49,189 nucleotides of DNA from Lachnospiraceae bacterium (GCA_022791755.1 JAAVZR010000010.1:1-49189), one strand, 5' to 3'; positions 1 through 8,311 are shown, numbered from the stretch's first letter. Numbers and translations: made by a program. Notes: a model not told the origin generated them from the letters alone.

Positions 1-120
1 CTTGCAGGGCATGAAAACAGCAAAACAACTATGGACATCTACGCAAAGGTGAAGTATAATAAGCCAGAGGAGTTGTTTGGCGTGGTAAATGGCGCTTTTC
101 GTCAGGCCACGGATGATTGA
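1..120 (+). CDS. Tyrosine recombinase/integrase, C-terminal end (5' truncated by window)
   Basis: An open frame from base 1 gives 39 residues ending in TGA at 118-120. It reads LAGHENSKTTMDIYAKV followed by a short polar tail. Phage-type tyrosine integrases typically end with an H-x-x-x-x-T-T-x-x-Y-A-H/K-V block, in which the Tyr is the nucleophile that forms the covalent 3'-phosphotyrosine with DNA. Here that Tyr lies in MDIYAKV. The rest of the gene is outside the window. An integrase normally lies at one end of an integrative element or prophage, so the element probably extends leftward and its attachment site could fall in 121-557. No cargo gene is visible here. Confidence rests on the terminal motif only. 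Confidence 0.75.
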   Translation, partial: LAGHENSKTTMDIYAKVKYNKPEELFGVVNGAFRQATDD

Positions 121-557
121 AAAATTGCTATTTTTCGTGGTTCCCACATAGGATAACTGAATAATGAAAAGTCGGGAAAGCCCGTAAAATCAAGGAAAAA
201 CGGCGCTAAGAGAATTTCAGTACGGCTTAAAGGCAGCCCGCCGCGCTCCTCAGTTCAGCAAGCGTTAATTTGCCGGATTTTTACAATCGAAAATGCTCTA
301 AAGCCCCGGATATGCTGTTTCCGGGGTTTTTCATATACTTTCGACGCTACCCCGAGTGGACAAGGGGGCACACGCCCCACGTGCCGTCTTTCGGCGGCTG
401 GCGGCGTTAACGTCAATCGGCGTACCTCCAGTACGCCTCATTATTGCCATGTCGGCAAAGCGGCCCATGTCTGCATTTTATCTGTAATGCTTTCGCAACT
501 TTCAGTCGATATACCAGATAAAGGGAATGTATTGTTTCAGGGGAAGGGAGGCTATGT
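121..557. other. 437-nt gap after integrase; possible element end
   Basis: I see no convincing gene. The stretch holds an intrinsic terminator at 303-331 and a perfect 7-bp inverted repeat (GGCGTAC, 419-425, and GTACGCC, 431-437, with a 5-nt loop). It lies between an integrase stop and the first chromosomal-looking gene. Element attachment sites often sit in such a position, but no duplicated att core can be confirmed without the other end. Confidence 0.4.
303..331 (+). terminator. Intrinsic terminator
   Basis: A 7-bp GC-rich stem (CCCCGGA, 304-310, with TTCCGGGG, 319-326) is followed directly by TTTTT (327-331). It is placed to end the integrase transcript. Confidence 0.7.
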
Positions 558-1403
558 ATGAAAGTTGGAATGGGAAGACTATGGCAGGAAACCGGCAGGG
601 GCGTATATCAGACGGAACAGCCTGGAGAGAAGACCTCCCAGGCGGTGACGGATGAGGGAAGAAATTCGTCCGCAGAGATACTGGAAGAAATGGCTGCTTC
701 GGTGACCGGGGTTAAAAAGACAGAGACATCAGGGACGAAGGCCGGGAACGGGGAAGAGCCCGGAGATGAGACGGAGATTTTTCGGACGTCCTTTGATTCA
801 TTGTCTCTGTCTTCCAGCCAGGCGTCGAAGGGGAAGGGTTCTGATTTTAAATTAGAATCCTCGGAACCGGAGGATTCGGTGGGGCAGCTGGCTGCGATGT
901 TAGCCAGAGCGGAGACCAGGCTGGATGTGCAGCAGGTAAACGGTAAGGCATTGCGGGCGCTGGCCAGCCTGCGCATGGCGTCGGCTTCCAGCGAAGGGGA
1001 TGAGGCGAAGAAGATTGCGCAGATGATCCGACGCATGGAGAAGCTGCTTAAGCGAATCAATAAAAAATTAAAGCATCTGGGCAATGAGGAGCAACTGGAG
1101 AAACGCCGGGCGCAGGCGGAAAAGAAGCTGGAAGAAAAGAAGGAAGAGCTTTTGCGGCAGGATCTGCGCACCAAGCGAAAGAAGCGCCGGAGAGACGAAC
1201 GTGAATATGCACAGAAGGAGATGGCGGAGGATCAGAAAACGGCAGCAGGGGAAGCTACCCAGGCTCTGACACAGGCGGCAGGTATGTCTTCTGTGTCACC
1301 GGATGCAGGGTTGCCGTCTGTGGATGGAGCCATGGCGTCTGTGGGTAGCGCGGATGTAGCGGCGTCTTCTGTGGATGCGGGATCTTTTGAGGCGATGGCA
1401 TAG
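558..1403 (+). CDS. Unknown coiled-coil protein (281 aa)
   Basis: I do not recognise a family. The start at 558 follows a GGGAAGGGAGG purine tract; an ATG at 554 is out of frame. The N-terminal ~100 residues are polar and low in complexity. Residues ~105-150 contain a Leu/Ala-rich helix. Residues ~155-225 form a strongly charged Lys/Glu/Arg coiled coil, including a cluster of consecutive Lys/Arg near residue 207. The C-terminal ~50 residues are Ala/Ser/Val-rich with repeated SxDA-type segments. There is no signal peptide or membrane segment, so it is probably cytoplasmic. The next gene starts 31 nt downstream and also encodes a charged coiled coil, so the two may be co-transcribed and act together. 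This is inferred from position only. Confidence 0.6.
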   Translation: MKVGMGRLWQETGRGVYQTEQPGEKTSQAVTDEGRNSSAEILEEMAASVTGVKKTETSGTKAGNGEEPGDETEIFRTSFDSLSLSSSQASKGKGSDFKLESSEPEDSVGQLAAMLARAETRLDVQQVNGKALRALASLRMASASSEGDEAKKIAQMIRRMEKLLKRINKKLKHLGNEEQLEKRRAQAEKKLEEKKEELLRQDLRTKRKKRRRDEREYAQKEMAEDQKTAAGEATQALTQAAGMSSVSPDAGLPSVDGAMASVGSADVAASSVDAGSFEAMA

Positions 1404-1434
1404 GAGGAGCTTTCCATACAAAGGAGAATGCGGG

Positions 1435-2568
1435 ATGGAGGAAGAGAGACATAATCCGGATGAAGCAGGTAAGGAGAGCCTGCGGGTGCAGAAAACAGCA
1501 TATCTGAGGCAGCAGCTGGCAAAACAGCGCGAGGAGCAGGACGCTTTGCTGGGGCAGCTGATGCAGGAACAGCGTCTCATCGACAGCCTGAGAGAGAATA
1601 TCCATGGCGATATGGAATGGATGGAGGAGAGCCGCCGCTATAATGAGGAGCTTAAAGAAAGCCTGGATGAGCAGATTTATGCCCTCCATGGCATCAGCAG
1701 AGATAAATTAGAAGGAATGCGGCAGTATGGAAACGCCTGTTTTCGTGGCTGCGCAGCGGCACTGTTTGCATTGTCTGCCGCTCTGACGGTGTTTAGCGGG
1801 ATATACTATGGGCCGCAGGAGCAGTTTTTTCTTCTCATGCTGGCCTGCACGGCTCTGGAGGGCACACTTCTGGCCGGACAGGGAAGGAGACTGCGCTTTC
1901 TGGATGGAATCTGCTGCTTTCTGTTCATACTGATTTTTCCGGCGATGCTGTTTCTGTTTATCTGTCATGAGCTGGAATATCCGCTGTATGCGCTTTGTTT
2001 TCCTTATGTGGTGTATTCTGTAGCGGGAGTCTGCGCTCTGGCGACACTGTCATATTTTCTGTACAATCCATACCGGAATGTAAAGAAGAAGCTGCGGCGG
2101 GCCAGAAGCCAGATCGGCGAGATCGAAAAACAGGCCGGGCGACAGGTGCGTCAGAATCGGAAGTCCCGCCAGAAGGAGGAACTGCGGATCCGGAAAAAGA
2201 AGAACCGCCAGGAACGCCGCCGGCAGTCGCAGATGGAACGAAAGGAACGCCGTGAGCAAAAGAAGCAGAAGCGGCGGGATCAGGAAGGAAGAGGATTTTT
2301 TGACCGCTTCCGTCGGAAAGAGGGAAAAGAAAAGGAGCCGGAACAGATAGAAGAAACGGCGTCAGAAAAGCCGGAGACCGTTATACCAAAAGCAGAGGCG
2401 CCTGCGTTGCCGGCGGGGGATGGAGTGCAGGAAGTACAGATGGACATGCCGACAGAGATTTCTGTGGAAGAGTCGGAGAAAGGACTGCCCGTACCGGTTA
2501 TGGATGAAACGGAGGAGGAGATACAAAGTGTGACTTCGGTATCGCCGGTCTCCGATGAAAATGAATAA
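1435..2568 (+). CDS. Unknown membrane protein with coiled coils and four TM segments
   Basis: This is a 377-residue product of unrecognised family. The start at 1435 is chosen because AAGGAG (1421-1426) sits 8 nt upstream; an ATG at 1428 is out of frame. The order is: a charged coiled coil (residues ~15-95), four hydrophobic segments (about 100-122, 127-147, 154-173 and 178-203), a very basic Lys/Arg/Gln coil (~210-310) with a GFFDRFRRKEG motif near 285, and an acidic Pro/Glu-rich tail. The basic coil would face the cytoplasm and could contact RNA, DNA or phospholipid, but nothing in the sequence settles this. It lies 31 nt behind the preceding coiled-coil gene and 92 nt ahead of the GTPase-NYN gene, which has its own candidate promoter. 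Confidence 0.6.
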   Translation: MEEERHNPDEAGKESLRVQKTAYLRQQLAKQREEQDALLGQLMQEQRLIDSLRENIHGDMEWMEESRRYNEELKESLDEQIYALHGISRDKLEGMRQYGNACFRGCAAALFALSAALTVFSGIYYGPQEQFFLLMLACTALEGTLLAGQGRRLRFLDGICCFLFILIFPAMLFLFICHELEYPLYALCFPYVVYSVAGVCALATLSYFLYNPYRNVKKKLRRARSQIGEIEKQAGRQVRQNRKSRQKEELRIRKKKNRQERRRQSQMERKERREQKKQKRRDQEGRGFFDRFRRKEGKEKEPEQIEETASEKPETVIPKAEAPALPAGDGVQEVQMDMPTEISVEESEKGLPVPVMDETEEEIQSVTSVSPVSDENE

Positions 2569-2595
2569 GCGGTATGGGATTCGGTTCAAGGGATC

Positions 2596-2624
2596 TCGAC
2601 TAAGACCTCCTCTTGTGATATACT
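2596..2624 (+). promoter_or_regulatory. Candidate sigma-A promoter for the GTPase-NYN gene
   Basis: TCGACT (2596-2601; 4/6 to TTGACA), a 17-nt spacer, and an extended -10 TGATATACT (2616-2624). It is 37 nt upstream of the start codon, which has AGGAGGAGG at 2645-2653. Confidence 0.5.
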
Positions 2625-2660
2625 AAATAAAGTATACCTTTCACAGGAGGAGGAATTTTT

Positions 2661-5486
2661 ATGGGCGAACAGGCAGAAGAAAGAGAGCCCGAGAAGCTTA
2701 CAAAACATATATGTGTAGGTCTCTTAGCCCATGTGGACGCCGGTAAGACCACCCTGGCGGAGAGCATTCTCTATCTGACCGGAGGTATCCGGCGCCTGGG
2801 GCGTGTGGATCATGGGGATGCGTTTCTGGACACCTATGAGATGGAGCGGGCCAGGGGAATCACGATCTTCTCCAAGCAGGCGGAGGTGGCGCTGGGAGAT
2901 AAGGCGGTGACGCTCCTGGATACGCCGGGGCATGTGGATTTTTCGGCAGAGATGGAACGGACGCTTCAGGTGCTCGATTATGCCGTGCTGGTCATCAGCG
3001 GATCCGACGGGATTCAGGGCCATGTGGAGACGCTGTGGAGGCTGCTTGGCAGGTATCGGATCCCTGTGTTTTTGTTTGTCAATAAGATGGACCGGGACGG
3101 TACGGACCGACAGCAGGTCATGGAAGAGTTAAAAAAGAGGCTGAGCGCGGGTTGTGTGGATTTCGGCCCGGAGAGCAGGGAGAGGGAAGCCTTTGAGGAG
3201 GAGCTGGCCGTATGTGATGACCGGCTTCTGGAGAGATATCTGGAGGGAGAGCCGGTGAATGAGGAGGATATTCGCCGGCTGATCGGGGAACGGCGGGTGT
3301 TTCCCTGTTTTTTTGGCTCGGCGCTGAAGCTTACGGGGGTGGAGGAGTTTCTGGAAGGACTGTCCCGCTATATGGCGCCGCCGCAGTATCCGCAGGAGTT
3401 TGCCGCCAGAGTCTATAAGATTTCCAGAGACCGGCAGGGAACACGCCTGACTCATATGAAGATCATAGGAGGAAGTCTGAGAGTGAAGTCTCTCCTGGCA
3501 AACCGCAGAAGAGACTGGGACAGCGGGAAGGAGGTCCGGGAGGAGAAGGCGGATCAGCTTCGCATTTATTCCGGAGCAGGATATCGGATGGTGGATCAGG
3601 TGACGGCGGGACAGGTTTGCGCCGTGACAGGTCTCAGCCATACATACTGCGGACAGGGACTGGGGATGGAGCCGGAGGCCGGTCTGCCGCTGCTGGAACC
3701 GGTGCTGACATACCGCCTGGAGCTGCCGGAAGGGGCGGATGTCCATGGGATGTTTTGCAGGCTCAGGGAGCTGGAGGAAGAGGAACCGCAGTTACATATC
3801 GTCTGGAATGAGGCGCTGGGGGAGATCCATGTTCAGGTGATGGGAGATATCCAGACAGAGGTGCTGAAAAGCCTGATCAATGAGCGCTTTCATATGGCGG
3901 TGGAATTCGGCACGGGCAGTATTGTATATAAGGAAACCATTGGCGCGGCCGTGGAGGGGATCGGCCATTTTGAACCGCTGCGTCACTATGCGGAGGTGCA
4001 TCTTCTGATGGAGCCCGGGGAACCGGGGAGCGGTATGCAGTTTGAGTCGGCTTGCAGCGAAGACCGGCTGGACAGAAACTGGCAGCGTCTGGTACTGACT
4101 CATCTAAAGGAGCGAAGGCATCCGGGCGTGTTGACCGGCGCCCCGGTCACGGATATGAAAATCACACTGGTGGCCGGGCGGTCTCATCCCAAGCATACGG
4201 AGGGAGGCGATTTTCGTCAGGCGACCTACCGGGCGGTACGCCAGGGCCTGAAGAAGGCGCGCAGTATTTTGCTGGAGCCGGTGTATACGTTTTGTCTGCG
4301 GGTCCCGTCGGACACGCTGGGAAGGGCCATGACCGACATCCAGAGAATGGGCGGCAGCTTTGAAGCGCCGGTGACAGAAGGGCAGGAAAGTATTCTTGCC
4401 GGCAGCGTGCCGGCGGCCTCTCTGGGTGACTATGGCCGTCAGGTGGCTGTCTACACGAAGGGGCGTGGACAGCTGTCGTGCAGCTTAAAGGGATATGAGC
4501 CCTGCCACAATGCGCAGGAAGTGATAGAAGCGTCCGGGTATGATTCGGAGAGCGATACCGCCAATCCCACCGGTTCGGTATTCTGTGCTCATGGGGCAGG
4601 GTATGTGGTACCATGGAATCAGGTGGATGAGTATGCTCATGTGGAGAGCGGACTGCGGCCGGATCAGACGGAGACGGCAAAGGACAGGGGAACGGATGAA
4701 GGGGGGAGTGAGACAGGCCCGCAGACTGTGCCTGCCTATCCTGCCCCGGTGAAAGCAAGTTCCGGCCTTACGCTTCAGGAGACGGAGGAGCTGGAGCGGA
4801 TCTTTGAAAGGACTTACGGGCCGGTAAGGCGCTATGGGGCCTGGGATCAGAGAAGAAGAGAAGAGCAGGGAACAGAGAGAAGGCAGGAGCCTGGCGGCGA
4901 CGTCCCCCGGAGCGGGAACAGGCAGGAAAAGGAGGCGCGGCCCAGAGAGGATTATCTTCTGGTGGACGGGTATAATATCATCTTTTCCTGGCCGGAATTA
5001 AAAGAGCTGGCAACCGCCAGCCTGGATGCGGCCAGGGGGAGGCTTATGGATATTCTCAGCAATTATCAGGGCTATCACGGGATGACCCTGATTCTGGTGT
5101 TCGACGCTTATCGGGTGGAAGGCGGCGTGGGAGAGATCTTTTCCTATCATAATATATATGTGGTTTATACGAAAGAGGCGGAAACCGCGGACCAGTATAT
5201 TGAAAAGACAGTACATGCCATAGGCCATAAGCATCGGGTGACAGTGGCTACTTCCGATGCCATGGAGCAGGTCATCATACTGGGCCAGGGGGCGAACCGG
5301 ATGGCGGCAAGGGAATTTTTGGAGGAGGTGCGTCTGACAGAGGAAGAGATGCGCCAGGAGTATACGGGGAGAGAGAAAGGCGGCAAAAATCTGCTGATCG
5401 ACCACGCGTCCGATGATATGGCAAAGCTTCTCACACAGGTTCGTCTGGGAAAGAGGACCTTTCAGGAAAGGGAGAGCGATGAATAA
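2661..5486 (+). CDS. EF-G/TetM-type translational GTPase fused to a Rae1/YacP-like NYN nuclease
   Basis: This is a 941-residue two-part protein. Residues 1-~680 follow the EF-G/TetM ribosomal-protection layout. G1 is AHVDAGKTT (23-31), switch I is ARGITI, G3 is DTPGHVDF (87-94) and G4 is NKMD (141-144); domains III-V follow, with a TetM-like C-terminal GRGQL...GYEPC segment. A polar, charged linker (~680-760) leads to a NYN/PIN-like domain starting LLVDGYNIIFSWP (766-778). The acidic residues expected of this fold are present: D769, D815 (VFDAY), E841 and D844 (ETAD), and D866 (TSD). The second part matches B. subtilis Rae1 (YacP), a ribosome-dependent endonuclease that cuts mRNA in the A site, over its whole length, as recalled from that family. 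TetM proteins are ~640 aa and Rae1 ~170 aa, so both halves look complete. Inference: a factor that docks in the ribosomal A site and cuts mRNA. Drug resistance is not implied. The downstream DUF4317 gene overlaps its 3' end by 8 nt. Confidence 0.9.
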   Translation: MGEQAEEREPEKLTKHICVGLLAHVDAGKTTLAESILYLTGGIRRLGRVDHGDAFLDTYEMERARGITIFSKQAEVALGDKAVTLLDTPGHVDFSAEMERTLQVLDYAVLVISGSDGIQGHVETLWRLLGRYRIPVFLFVNKMDRDGTDRQQVMEELKKRLSAGCVDFGPESREREAFEEELAVCDDRLLERYLEGEPVNEEDIRRLIGERRVFPCFFGSALKLTGVEEFLEGLSRYMAPPQYPQEFAARVYKISRDRQGTRLTHMKIIGGSLRVKSLLANRRRDWDSGKEVREEKADQLRIYSGAGYRMVDQVTAGQVCAVTGLSHTYCGQGLGMEPEAGLPLLEPVLTYRLELPEGADVHGMFCRLRELEEEEPQLHIVWNEALGEIHVQVMGDIQTEVLKSLINERFHMAVEFGTGSIVYKETIGAAVEGIGHFEPLRHYAEVHLLMEPGEPGSGMQFESACSEDRLDRNWQRLVLTHLKERRHPGVLTGAPVTDMKITLVAGRSHPKHTEGGDFRQATYRAVRQGLKKARSILLEPVYTFCLRVPSDTLGRAMTDIQRMGGSFEAPVTEGQESILAGSVPAASLGDYGRQVAVYTKGRGQLSCSLKGYEPCHNAQEVIEASGYDSESDTANPTGSVFCAHGAGYVVPWNQVDEYAHVESGLRPDQTETAKDRGTDEGGSETGPQTVPAYPAPVKASSGLTLQETEELERIFERTYGPVRRYGAWDQRRREEQGTERRQEPGGDVPRSGNRQEKEARPREDYLLVDGYNIIFSWPELKELATASLDAARGRLMDILSNYQGYHGMTLILVFDAYRVEGGVGEIFSYHNIYVVYTKEAETADQYIEKTVHAIGHKHRVTVATSDAMEQVIILGQGANRMAAREFLEEVRLTEEEMRQEYTGREKGGKNLLIDHASDDMAKLLTQVRLGKRTFQERESDE

Positions 5487-6606
5487 AAAAGAAATTACGG
5501 AAGTGAAAAAACAATTTACCCCTAAGCACTGTACAATTACACGGATCTGCGGCTGCTATGTGGATGCGGAGAAGGAGAAGCGCACCTGTTTTCGGGATGC
5601 TTTTTTCTCCCTGCCGGAGGAAGATGCATTCAAATATTTTGATATATTTAAGAAGACGCTCTCCGGGTCCATCGGCAAGAATCTGGTGACGATGGAATTT
5701 CCTCTGAGTACGGAAGCGGAGGGAGGCACACATGAATTTCTGATGCGCCTGCGGCAAAGCCAGCTTAAGGAGGAAGAGCTGTTAGACGAATTTTACAACC
5801 GGGTCATCGGGGCGTACGATTACCCGGAAAACTACCTGATTTTGCTGGTACATGGAGCGTATGACATCCCGGGGCGGGCTAACGATAATACGGAGATGTT
5901 CGATGCCTCGGACGAGGTCTACGAGTATCTGCTGTGCAGTATCTGCCCGGTAAAGCTGTCAAAGCCCGGCCTGTCCTATAATGCGCAGGATAACTGTTTT
6001 CAGAACCGTATCCGGGACTGGATCGTGGAAATGCCCCAGGTGGGCTTTCTCTTTCCGGCGTTTCATGACAGAAGCACGGATCTGCACAGCGCCCTGTATT
6101 ATTCGGCCAATGCCGCGGATCTGCATCCTGATTTTACGGAGCTGCTCTTAGGTCTGAAGACGCCGCTTCCGGCGGTCAGCCAGAGGGAGGTATTCCAGAC
6201 TCTGGTGGAGGATACGCTGGGAGCCGACTGCGGCTATGAGACGGTGATGACGATCCACGAAAAGCTCAGCGAGATGATAGAGGAGCATAAGGAGGATCCG
6301 GCTCCGGTGACGCTCTGCCAGGGCGATGTGAAACGCCTTTTCTTTGAGAGCGGTGTGCCAAAGGAGAGGCTGGAGGATTTTGAACAGCATTACGAGGAAA
6401 CAGCCGGAGAGGATGCCGTACTGGTGGCCGCCAATGTGGTCAATCCCCGCCGGTTTGAGGTGAAGACGCCGGACGTGGTGATCCAGGTCAATCCGGAGCG
6501 CGCCCAGCTGGTGGAGACCAGGATGATCGAGGGACGGCGGTGTCTGGTCATTGCTGTGGACGAGAATGTGCAGTTAAACGGAGTGAATCTGCGTTCGCTG
6601 GAGTGA
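5479..6606 (+). CDS. DUF4317 family protein
   Basis: This is a 375-residue protein beginning MNKKEITEVKKQFTPKHCTI, which I recognise as the DUF4317 family common in Clostridia. Its function is not established. The start at 5479 lies inside the end of the GTPase-NYN gene, giving an 8-nt overlap, with GGAAAGGGAG just upstream, so translation is probably coupled. The protein is soluble, with an acidic and mixed alpha/beta composition, an ICGCYVDAEKEK segment near residue 22 and a final EGRRCLVIAVDENVQLNGV segment. It has no membrane segment or signal peptide. The tight coupling suggests work in the same process as the GTPase-nuclease fusion, but that is inference from gene order. Confidence 0.8.
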   Translation: MNKKEITEVKKQFTPKHCTITRICGCYVDAEKEKRTCFRDAFFSLPEEDAFKYFDIFKKTLSGSIGKNLVTMEFPLSTEAEGGTHEFLMRLRQSQLKEEELLDEFYNRVIGAYDYPENYLILLVHGAYDIPGRANDNTEMFDASDEVYEYLLCSICPVKLSKPGLSYNAQDNCFQNRIRDWIVEMPQVGFLFPAFHDRSTDLHSALYYSANAADLHPDFTELLLGLKTPLPAVSQREVFQTLVEDTLGADCGYETVMTIHEKLSEMIEEHKEDPAPVTLCQGDVKRLFFESGVPKERLEDFEQHYEETAGEDAVLVAANVVNPRRFEVKTPDVVIQVNPERAQLVETRMIEGRRCLVIAVDENVQLNGVNLRSLE

Positions 6607-6704
6607 GAACGCTTCCTGCCGCAGCGGCATCCCTGCCGGATTCCCCCGGAACCGGCGTTTCCAGAATTAACCATGCCACAGAACGTTTTCTTTGGAATTT
6701 CCTG

Positions 6705-6733
6705 TTGACAGCTTGTGGCTCCTCTGTTATAAT
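6705..6733 (+). promoter_or_regulatory. Consensus sigma-A promoter of the NlpC/P60 gene
   Basis: TTGACA (6705-6710), a 17-nt spacer, TATAAT (6728-6733) and an extended TG one base upstream. Both hexamers match the consensus perfectly. The start codon is 60 nt downstream. Confidence 0.9.
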
Positions 6734-6739
6734 ATTGCT

Positions 6740-6756
6740 TGTAACAAAATTGTAAT
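6740..6756 (+). promoter_or_regulatory. WalR(YycF)-like box downstream of the -10
   Basis: TGTAAC (6740-6745), 5 nt, TGTAAT (6751-6756). This fits the WalR consensus TGTWAH-N5-TGTWAH exactly. It begins 7 nt after the -10, covering the likely transcription start, a position that would favour repression. The regulated gene encodes a cell-wall hydrolase, as is typical for WalR targets. Confidence 0.55.
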
Positions 6757-6793
6757 AATTCTCACAAATGTTTAACATATATCGGAGGTACAG

Positions 6794-8284
6794 ATGAAGA
6801 AGGAGAAATGGATCCGGATCGGATGCGTAACAATGGCAGCTTGTGTGATTACGGGAACGGCTCTGATGGCCCGGGCAGGCGAGACGCTGGATGTGGAGTC
6901 TGCGGTGGCAGGTGTGGCGATCCCTCTGAATAATTACTATGCCAGCAGTATGAATCCGGAAGAGGAGCTCAGAGAGTTCTTGGATTCGGATATCATAGCC
7001 AATGCAGGCATTGAGACAGGGGAAGCTCCCACCGAGGCACCGACGGAGGCGCCTACAGAAGCTCCCACCGAGGCGCCTACACAGGCCCCCACCGAGGCTC
7101 CGACGGAAGCTCCGACAGAAGCTCCCACACAGGCCCCCACTGAGGCTCCGACGGAAGCTCCGACAGAAGCTCCCACGCAGGCCTCCACCGAGGCGCCTAC
7201 AGAAGCGCCCACGGAGGCTCCGACAGAAGCTCCCACGCAGGCTCCTGCCGAGGCCCAGACGGAAGCTCCGGCGCCCAGGGTATCCCGTTACGCGGATGTG
7301 GCTGTATCTCATGTGAAGAGCGGCAGCTATGTGAGAGTGAGAACCGAGCCCAATACCACCTCTGAGGTGCTGGGTAAGCTGTATAATGACTGTGCGGCCA
7401 CGATCCTGAATACGGTGGATGGCGAAGGCGGCAAATGGTATGAGATCAAGTCCGGCAGTGTGCAGGGCTATATCAAGGCAGAATATTTTCTGACCGGCGA
7501 CGAGGCGGAAGCCAGGGCCATTGAGATCGGTAAGTTAGAAGGCCGTGTGAACACCAACGGACTGCGGCTGCGCAGTGAGCCGAATCTGGAGAGCGAGATC
7601 CTGACCCTGCTCTTTTCCGGCGAAAAGTACGCAGTGATTGAGGAGGGCGAAGAGTTTGTGAAGGTTATGGTGGATGATGACCTGGAAGGTTATGTCTACC
7701 GTGAGATGATTGACGTAAAGGTAAAATTCGATACGGCGATCTCCCTGGAAGAGGAACGTCAGCAGAAGGAAGAGGAAGAGCGCAAGAAGAAGGAAGCGGC
7801 AGCAGCCAAGAAGCGTCTGGAGGAGGCCAAGCGGAAAGAACGGGAGGCCCAGGAAGCGGCGAATGCAGGCGGCGGTGAGGAGGCTCCGGCTCCCTCTGGC
7901 AGTTCGGAAGTCACCAGTGCCAGCCGGGATGCTCTGGTATCCTATGCGAAACAGTGGGTGGGAGTTACCCCCTATGTGTTTGGCGGCACGAGCCTGGAGA
8001 GCGGAGCGGACTGCTCCGGCTTCACACGGGCAGTGTTCAGCAATGCGCTGGGTATTTCCCTGGCCCGGGATTCCCGGTCACAGGCCAGCGGTGGTACGGC
8101 CATTAGTGAGAGTGAGTTACAGCCTGGCGATCTGGTGTTTTACAGTAAGGGCGGTACGATCAACCATGTGGCGATCTACATCGGAGGCGGTCAGGTGGTA
8201 CATGCCAGTAACTCCAGGACCGATACGATTATTTCCAATATGAAATATCGTGAGCCCTGCAAATATGTGAGATACATAGACTGA
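6794..8284 (+). CDS. Secreted SH3-NlpC/P60 cell-wall hydrolase with TEAP repeat stalk
   Basis: This 496-residue exported protein has a signal peptide over residues 1-28 with probable cleavage after ARA. A Thr-Glu-Ala-Pro tetrapeptide stalk follows (~77-158). Next are two bacterial SH3 domains (~165-235 and ~245-305) with VKSGSYVRVRTEPN and GLRLRSEPN signatures. A Lys/Glu-rich coiled-coil linker (~315-360) precedes a C-terminal NlpC/P60 domain (~380-496). The Cys/His/His catalytic set is visible: C407 in ADCSGFT, H458 in INHVAIYIG and H470 in VVHASN. Such enzymes cut stem-peptide bonds in peptidoglycan, usually gamma-D-Glu to diamino acid, and the SH3 domains bind the wall. It stands alone between a consensus promoter with a WalR-like box and a strong terminator. 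The repeat stalk could vary in length between strains. Confidence 0.92.
   Translation: MKKEKWIRIGCVTMAACVITGTALMARAGETLDVESAVAGVAIPLNNYYASSMNPEEELREFLDSDIIANAGIETGEAPTEAPTEAPTEAPTEAPTQAPTEAPTEAPTEAPTQAPTEAPTEAPTEAPTQASTEAPTEAPTEAPTEAPTQAPAEAQTEAPAPRVSRYADVAVSHVKSGSYVRVRTEPNTTSEVLGKLYNDCAATILNTVDGEGGKWYEIKSGSVQGYIKAEYFLTGDEAEARAIEIGKLEGRVNTNGLRLRSEPNLESEILTLLFSGEKYAVIEEGEEFVKVMVDDDLEGYVYREMIDVKVKFDTAISLEEERQQKEEEERKKKEAAAAKKRLEEAKRKEREAQEAANAGGGEEAPAPSGSSEVTSASRDALVSYAKQWVGVTPYVFGGTSLESGADCSGFTRAVFSNALGISLARDSRSQASGGTAISESELQPGDLVFYSKGGTINHVAIYIGGGQVVHASNSRTDTIISNMKYREPCKYVRYID
7021..7265 (+). repeat. Tandem 12-bp repeats coding for TEAP units
   Basis: About 20 head-to-tail degenerate 12-bp units (for example GAAGCTCCCACC and GAGGCTCCGACG) encode Thr/Glu/Ala/Pro tetrapeptides, with TQAP and one STEAP variant interspersed. 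The repeats are in frame within the hydrolase stalk. The near-identical units would allow slippage in whole 4-aa steps. Confidence 0.85.
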
Positions 8285-8311
8285 TTGGAGATAAGAGAAT
8301 AGAGAAGATGA

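Noticed and set aside
2661..5486. Calling the GTPase a tetracycline resistance gene
   Set aside because: The fold is shared, but the protein carries a nuclease domain and is far from TetM/O/W in detail. Resistance cannot be inferred.
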